The notes under the pieces are model-generated. The model did no database searches, had not been told where the DNA came from, and saw nothing but the letters and a program-made list of their open reading frames with translations. Below, piece by piece: positions 15,121-19,370 of a stretch of 19,370 nucleotides of DNA. Position numbers and translations under genes: made by a program. The stretch covers positions 1 through 19,370 of the forward strand of contig CAZCBN010000057.1 in the NCBI GenBank assembly GCA_964496975.1, read 5' to 3'. How positions within the stretch are numbered: position 1 is the stretch's first letter; the number at the start of each line of letters is the position of its first letter. This DNA comes from CAZCBN01 sp964496975 (GTDB lineage: Bacteria > Planctomycetota > Phycisphaerae > Phycisphaerales > UBA1924).

Positions 15121-15531
15121 ATGTCTGAGACCGCGACCAAAGAGTTCACGCCGGAGGTCAGGGAAGTCGGCGACAAAATCGCTAACTTCACGCTGAAGCA
15201 AGCGGTTGATCTGGCTGAGTACATGAAGGTCACCTACGGCATCGAGGCCGCGGCCGGCGGCGCGGTGATGATGGCGGGCCCGGCGGGTGGTGGCGCGGCG
15301 GCTGCTGCGGCCCCCGAGAAGACGGAGTTCGACGTCATCCTGAAGAACGCCGGCGCCGAGAAGATCAAGGTGATCAAGATCGTGCGCGAGCTGACGGGTC
15401 TGGGCCTGAAGGAGGCCAAGGACCTGGTCGACGCCGGCGGCAAGCCGGTGAAGACGGGCGTCTCCAAGGAGGAGGCGGAGAAGATCCAGGCGCAGCTCAA
15501 GGAGGCTGGCGCCGAGATCGAGCTCAAGTAA
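15121..15531 (+). CDS. rplL: 50S ribosomal protein L7/L12
   Basis: L7/L12 (136 residues) is the multicopy stalk protein that recruits translation GTPases. The N-terminal dimerisation part spans about 15-45, the flexible hinge is the Ala/Gly/Met-rich stretch at 43-65, and the C-terminal factor-binding domain has EFDVILKNAGAEKIKVIKIV followed by RELTGLGLKEAKDLVDAGGKP at 89-109. Length and order are normal, with a slightly long N-terminal tail. It ends 27 bases before a strong terminator, so it is the last gene of its transcript. Confidence 0.98.
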   Translation: MSETATKEFTPEVREVGDKIANFTLKQAVDLAEYMKVTYGIEAAAGGAVMMAGPAGGGAAAAAAPEKTEFDVILKNAGAEKIKVIKIVRELTGLGLKEAKDLVDAGGKPVKTGVSKEEAEKIQAQLKEAGAEIELK

Positions 15532-15557
15532 ACGGAATATGTTCGGTATTCATCAAG

Positions 15558-15587
15558 GTCCCGGCTTGAAAAAGTCGGGACTTTTTT
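15558..15587 (+). terminator. Rho-independent terminator after rplL
   Basis: GTCCCGGCTT (15558-15567) pairs with AAGTCGGGAC (15572-15581) around a GAAA tetraloop, with one G-U pair, and is followed by six T residues. This is a textbook terminator that closes the rplKAJL transcript before rpoB. Confidence 0.92.
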
Positions 15588-15987
15588 GTTGTTGGGGGGT
15601 TGATCTGCGCAGGTTGTCCGGCCCGTGCCGGGTACACTTGGGCGAGCCCCGGGAGCCGCGCACACTGTGGTCTGGATGTTGATGGATCGAACGCAGGTAT
15701 CGCAACCGCGTGGGACGGCGATGTCGCCCCAACGGTGCGTTGTGCCGCGCGGGGGGCGTGGCGGCTGATCGTGCGTCCCTGCGGCCGCGGTGCGGGGGGC
15801 ATCGCGGCGGGACGCTGTCGGCGCGTGGAGGCGTGCCGGCGGGCGTGCGTCGGTCGGAAGAGTCGATCGGAAGAGGGCGACGGCGGGACGGGGCATCCGG
15901 CCGGAGTCGGTGGCGGGGCTGGCGAGGGTGGTGGGGCGGGGCACGGCGTGGGGGCCGGCTGGCAAGGCCTGTGCGAAGGCCGAGGAG

Positions 15988-16242
15988 TTGGGAGCGATAT
16001 GGGCGCTGCGAGGACCGTGTGCTCTGTCGATCACGTTGGCGATCACGCTGGCGATCACGTTGGCGATCACGTTGGCGATCACGTCGGTGATGCCGCCGGT
16101 GATTGTGCTGGCGTTCGCGTGGGCGATCGCGTGGGCGATCGTGTCGGGCTGCCGGGTGCGGCGGCCCGGGGTCGTTCGTGGGCGCGTGTCACGGGGCCCG
16201 GGCGGGGCTGAAGGTTGCGGGGCGGCGCGTGGCGGCGGGTGA
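15988..16242 (+). CDS. Possible small two-helix membrane protein (doubtful)
   Basis: This is a tentative 84-codon frame starting at TTG (15988-15990, with AAGG eight bases before it). Its middle part reads LSIT, then LAIT four times, then SVMPPVIVLAFAWAIAWAIVSG, which would make two membrane helices around a Pro-Pro turn, followed by an Arg-rich tail. Forty-three of the 44 codons in the repeat end in G or C, as expected for coding in this genome. Against it, codon use outside the array is unremarkable, the start is weak, and a related 12-bp array at 2080-2139 is clearly intergenic. I cannot tell a gene from a repeat that happens to stay open. Confidence 0.2.
   Translation: MGAIWALRGPCALSITLAITLAITLAITLAITSVMPPVIVLAFAWAIAWAIVSGCRVRRPGVVRGRVSRGPGGAEGCGAARGGG
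16024..16155. repeat. 12-bp tandem array, about eleven units, upstream of rpoB
   Basis: TTGGCGATCACG recurs four times almost perfectly at 16036-16083 (one unit has CTG). It is flanked by diverged units at 16024-16035 and 16084-16155, including two TGGGCGATCG-type copies. The period of 12 is kept throughout. Confidence 0.85.
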
Positions 16243-16414
16243 GGAGTGCCCGCCGGTGCGGTGTCGTCTGGGTGTGGGCAGGGTTCGGGTGAGGGGCGGG
16301 GTGGGTGTGGGAGAGCGGGTCGCGTAGGGCGTTGGGGCGCGGGCCGGGGCGGGGAACAGACCAGCGATGGCCGCGGGGGGCACGACCCCCTCGCGAGATG
16401 CAGCGGGGGCACTG

Positions 16415-19370
16415 ATGGCTCAGCGGACGGTGCATGACAGCGGCGTTCTTCCGGTGACCTTGTCGGGCAAGAAGCGGGTCGACCTTGAGGTTCGGCGCTT
16501 CACAAAGCGCGGCGACGCGCTGCCGGTGCCCGACCTGACGCGGATGCAGTCGGACGGCTACGACCGGTTCCTGCAGATCGACAAGGGTCCGACGGAGCGG
16601 GAGACGTCGTTCGGCCTCGAGGCGTTGATGCGCGAGGTCTTCCCGATCGAGAGCTACGACGGGACGATGCACCTGGACTACCTGCAGTACGAGCTGGAGG
16701 CGCCGCGGTACACGCCCGACGAGTGCCGCGAGCTACGTCTGACGTACGGGATGCCGTTCAAGGTGCGGCTGCGGCTGCGGCGGGAGACGCACCCGGACCT
16801 CCCGGAAGAGGACATCTACCTGGGCGAGTTCCCGATCATGATGGGCGGCGGCGAGTTCATCGTGAACGGCGCCGAGCGCGTGATCGTGAGCCAGCTCCAC
16901 CGCTCGCCGGGCGTTGACTTCAGCGTGGTGTCGAGCGAGGCGGACCGCCCGCTGCACTCGGCCCGGTTCATCCCGGAGCGGGGGAGCTGGATCGAGCTCG
17001 AGGTGACGAAGAAAGACGTGCTGGCGATGCGGATCGACCAGAGCACGAAGCTCGCGGCGACGACGTTCCTGCGCTGCCTCGACGAGAGCGTGTCGACGAC
17101 GGACGCGATCATCCAGCTCTTCTACGAGGTGACGACGGTCAAGGTGGCCGACGTGCGCGGGGAGGACTGGGCGGCGGCGAGCATCATCGACGTGGAGACG
17201 GGCGAGGAGCTCGTGCACGTGGGCCGGCAGATCGGCGAGGAGACGGCGGAGAAGATCCGCGCGAGCTCGCTGAAGACCGTGCGCGTGGTGCAGAACCCGA
17301 GCGACGTGCTGATCCTGAACACGATCGCGGAGGAGAAGCTCGAGCAGTTCGAGGCGGAGTCGGAGTTCGACCGCGCGCTGCTGAAGATCTACACGAAGCT
17401 GCGCCCCGGCAACCCGCCGCAGGTGGAGAAGGCCCGCGCGCTGTTCAGCGAGAAGTTCTACGACGAGAACCGCTACCGGCTCGGGAAGGTCGGGCGGTTC
17501 CGCATCAACCGCAAGTTCAACCTGGAGACGCCCGAGGACCAGATGTTCATCACGGGGGAGGACTTCCTCCGCGTGGTGCAGTACATCCTGGACCTGCGGA
17601 GCAACCGGACCGACCCGGACACCGGGCGGCCCGCGGCGCAGGTGGACGACATCGACCACCTGGGCAACCGGCGTCTGCGGACGTTGGACGAGCTCGCGGT
17701 GGACGAGCTGCGGAAGGGCTTCTTGAAGCTGCGGCGCACCGTGCAGGAGCGCATGAGCGTCAAGGACCCGGACGAGGTGACGAAGATCGCCGACCTGGTG
17801 AACAGCAAGAGCATCAGCAGCGCGATCGACTTCTTCTTCGGCCGCAGCGAGCTGAGCCAGGTCGTCGACCAGACGAACCCGCTGAGCAGCCTTGTTCACG
17901 AGCGGCGTCTGAGCGCGCTGGGCCCGGGCGGCTTGAACCGGAAGCGCGCGGGCTTTGAGGTGCGCGACGTGCACATCAGCCACTACGGCCGGGTGTGCCC
18001 GATCGAGACGCCCGAGGGCACGAACATCGGCCTGATCGTGTCGCTGGGCATCTTCAGCGACATCGACGAGTACGGGTTCCTGCGGACGCCCTACCGGCTC
18101 GTGAAGAAGGGCAAGGTCTCGGAGGAGATCGTCTACCTGCGGGCGGACGAGGAGATCCGGGCGATCCTGGCGCCGACCGACGCGGTGGAGCAGGGCGGGA
18201 AGCTGAAGGACGGGATGGTGCTGGCGCGGGTGGACGGGGAGTTGAAGGAGGTCCACTCGAGCGAGATCGAGTTCCTGGACGTGTCGCCGCGGCAGATCGT
18301 GGGCGTGTCGGCGTCGCTGATCCCGTTCCTGGAGCACGACGACGCGAACCGCGCGCTGATGGGCAGCAACATGCAGCGTCAGGCGGTGCCCCTGCTGAAG
18401 GTGGACCCGCCGGTGGTGGCGACCGGCATGGAGGTGCCGGTCGGCCGCAACAGCGGCATGGTGGTGAAGGCGAAGAACGCCGGCACGGTGACGTTCGTCG
18501 ACAGCCAGCGCGTGATCATCGACAACAAGGACGAGTACGTCCTTCGGAAGTTCGTGGGCCTGAACGAGCGGACGTGCCAGAACCAGAAGCCCATCGTGAA
18601 GAAGGGCCAGCAGGTCGAGAAGGGCGAAGTGGTCGCCGACGGCGCGAGCACGAAGATGGGCGAGCTGGCGATCGGCAAGAGCGTGCTGGTCGCGTTCAAC
18701 ACGTTCGACGGGTACAACTTCGAGGACGCGATCGTCATCAACGAGCGGCTCGTGAAGGACGACACGTTCACGAGCATCCACATCGACGCGTTCGACGTGG
18801 AGATCCGCGAGACGAAGCTGGGCCGGGAGGAGTTCACGCGCGACATCCCGAACGTCTCGGAGAAGATGCTGCGCAACCTCGATGAGAACGGCATCATCCG
18901 CGTCGGCGCGCGGGTGGGGCCGGGCGACATCCTGGTCGGCAAGGTGAGCCCCAAGAGCAAGACCGAGCTGACGCCCGAAGAGAAGCTGCTGCACGCCATC
19001 TTCGGCCGCGCGGGCGAGGACGTGAAGAACGACTCGCTCGAGGTGCCGAGCGGCGTCGAGGGCATCGTGATCGGGGCGCGGAAGTTCAGCCGCCGCGTGC
19101 ACCTGAGCGAGGCGCAGAAGAAGCAGCTCAAGAAGGACATCGAGGCCTACGAGGCCGAGATGGACGCGAAGGCGATCTCGCTGTTCAAGGAGATGACGGC
19201 GAAGATCAACGAGGCGACCGGGACGGAGATGGTCGACCCGATGACCCGCCAGAAGGTGGGCGCGTCGGACATCCCCGAGGTCATCCTCGAGCAGATCCAG
19301 ACCTTCGACGTGAAGTGGATCAAGGGGGGCAAGGACACGCGCGAGCAGGGCGTGGTGTTCTACAACCAGT
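16415..19370 (+). CDS. rpoB: RNA polymerase beta subunit, 3' part beyond window
   Basis: RpoB forms half of the active-site cleft of RNA polymerase. The first 985 residues are present and the gene runs off the right edge. Landmarks include GEFPIMMGGGEFIVNGAERV (about 133-152), SQLHRSPGV, the rifampicin-pocket region ELSQVVDQTNPLSS (479-492) with HERRLSALGPGGL after it, RDVHISHYGRVCPIETPEGTN, MGSNMQRQAVPLL and NTFDGYNFEDAIVINERLV. The start ATG at 16415 gives MAQRTVHDSGVLPVTLSGKK. It has its own transcription unit: a terminator and an 880-base gap separate it from rplL, whereas in many bacteria the two are co-transcribed. No frameshift was seen. Confidence 0.98.
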   Translation, partial: MAQRTVHDSGVLPVTLSGKKRVDLEVRRFTKRGDALPVPDLTRMQSDGYDRFLQIDKGPTERETSFGLEALMREVFPIESYDGTMHLDYLQYELEAPRYTPDECRELRLTYGMPFKVRLRLRRETHPDLPEEDIYLGEFPIMMGGGEFIVNGAERVIVSQLHRSPGVDFSVVSSEADRPLHSARFIPERGSWIELEVTKKDVLAMRIDQSTKLAATTFLRCLDESVSTTDAIIQLFYEVTTVKVADVRGEDWAAASIIDVETGEELVHVGRQIGEETAEKIRASSLKTVRVVQNPSDVLILNTIAEEKLEQFEAESEFDRALLKIYTKLRPGNPPQVEKARALFSEKFYDENRYRLGKVGRFRINRKFNLETPEDQMFITGEDFLRVVQYILDLRSNRTDPDTGRPAAQVDDIDHLGNRRLRTLDELAVDELRKGFLKLRRTVQERMSVKDPDEVTKIADLVNSKSISSAIDFFFGRSELSQVVDQTNPLSSLVHERRLSALGPGGLNRKRAGFEVRDVHISHYGRVCPIETPEGTNIGLIVSLGIFSDIDEYGFLRTPYRLVKKGKVSEEIVYLRADEEIRAILAPTDAVEQGGKLKDGMVLARVDGELKEVHSSEIEFLDVSPRQIVGVSASLIPFLEHDDANRALMGSNMQRQAVPLLKVDPPVVATGMEVPVGRNSGMVVKAKNAGTVTFVDSQRVIIDNKDEYVLRKFVGLNERTCQNQKPIVKKGQQVEKGEVVADGASTKMGELAIGKSVLVAFNTFDGYNFEDAIVINERLVKDDTFTSIHIDAFDVEIRETKLGREEFTRDIPNVSEKMLRNLDENGIIRVGARVGPGDILVGKVSPKSKTELTPEEKLLHAIFGRAGEDVKNDSLEVPSGVEGIVIGARKFSRRVHLSEAQKKQLKKDIEAYEAEMDAKAISLFKEMTAKINEATGTEMVDPMTRQKVGASDIPEVILEQIQTFDVKWIKGGKDTREQGVVFYNQ

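Larger units (their letters stand above)
15588..16414. other. Long rplL-rpoB intergenic region
   Basis: After the terminator about 830 bases pass before rpoB. The rpoB promoter must lie here, but I could not place it confidently. The clearest structure is the 12-bp array at 16024-16155. Otherwise the stretch is GC-rich and lacks a tRNA or a recognisable gene. The rpoB start has only a weak purine stretch (CGGGGGC) upstream. Confidence 0.5.

Noticed and set aside
15591..15660. TTGTCC and TACACT as an rpoB promoter
   Set aside because: The spacer is only 13 bases, too short for a standard sigma-70-type promoter.
16100..16145. GCGATCGC palindrome similar to the cyanobacterial HIP1 element
   Set aside because: It arises inside the 12-bp array and occurs once; there is no sign of dispersed HIP1 copies.
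16398..16419. Five-codon reading frame whose stop overlaps the rpoB start
   Set aside because: Too short to be distinguished from chance, with no supporting ribosome binding site.
16733..19102. 789-codon minus-strand frame opposite rpoB
   Set aside because: Shadow of rpoB; His/Leu/Arg/Val-rich composition.

Overview
The window is about 19.4 kb of very GC-rich bacterial DNA. It most resembles a planctomycete of the Phycisphaerae/Phycisphaerales type. The pointers are the short dockerin-like tail (a PADFN start and a GDIFDLFDFLAILD core) on the FG-GAP protein at 11287-12540, the mix of housekeeping genes with secreted TPR and repeat proteins, and Pro/Gly-rich insertions inside ordinary enzymes. 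No rRNA, tRNA, CRISPR array, transposase or phage gene was seen. The taxonomic call is an inference.

Layout. 1-2041 (minus): groES, a small unknown gene and groEL (cut by the left edge), in that transcription order. 2080-2203: short tandem-repeat arrays. 2210-2920 (minus): a degenerate receiver-domain protein. 2921-3587: a hairpin-rich gene-free stretch ending in a clear minus-strand terminator. 3588-4052 (minus): mraZ, without the division genes that usually follow it. 4764-5423 (plus): a flavin-reductase-like protein. 5436-6617 (minus) and 6616-7785 (plus): a GT4 glycosyltransferase and an amidohydrolase whose start codons overlap head to head. 7843-8769 (minus) and 8768-9952 (plus): a probable lipoprotein and a TPR protein with the same arrangement. 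10108-11172 (plus): a paralogue of that TPR protein. 11287-12540 (minus): a seven-repeat FG-GAP protein. 12883-15531 (plus): rplK, rplA, rplJ, rplL, closed by a strong terminator. 16415 to the right edge (plus): rpoB.

The gene content divides into protein folding (GroES/GroEL), translation and transcription (L11, L1, L10, L7/L12, RpoB), and an accessory middle section of envelope or secreted proteins. I found no convincing new defence or biosynthetic system.

The most distinctive signal is short-period tandem repetition. Arrays of 7, 8 and 12 bp lie between genes. In-frame 12-bp and 15-bp arrays lie in the hydrophobic N-terminal segments of the two TPR paralogues. A further 12-bp array between rplL and rpoB reads in one frame as a possible two-helix membrane hairpin. 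Other points worth a second look are the inverted 20-bp repeat bracketing groES, the structured region downstream of mraZ, and the two divergent gene pairs that share a CATG start.
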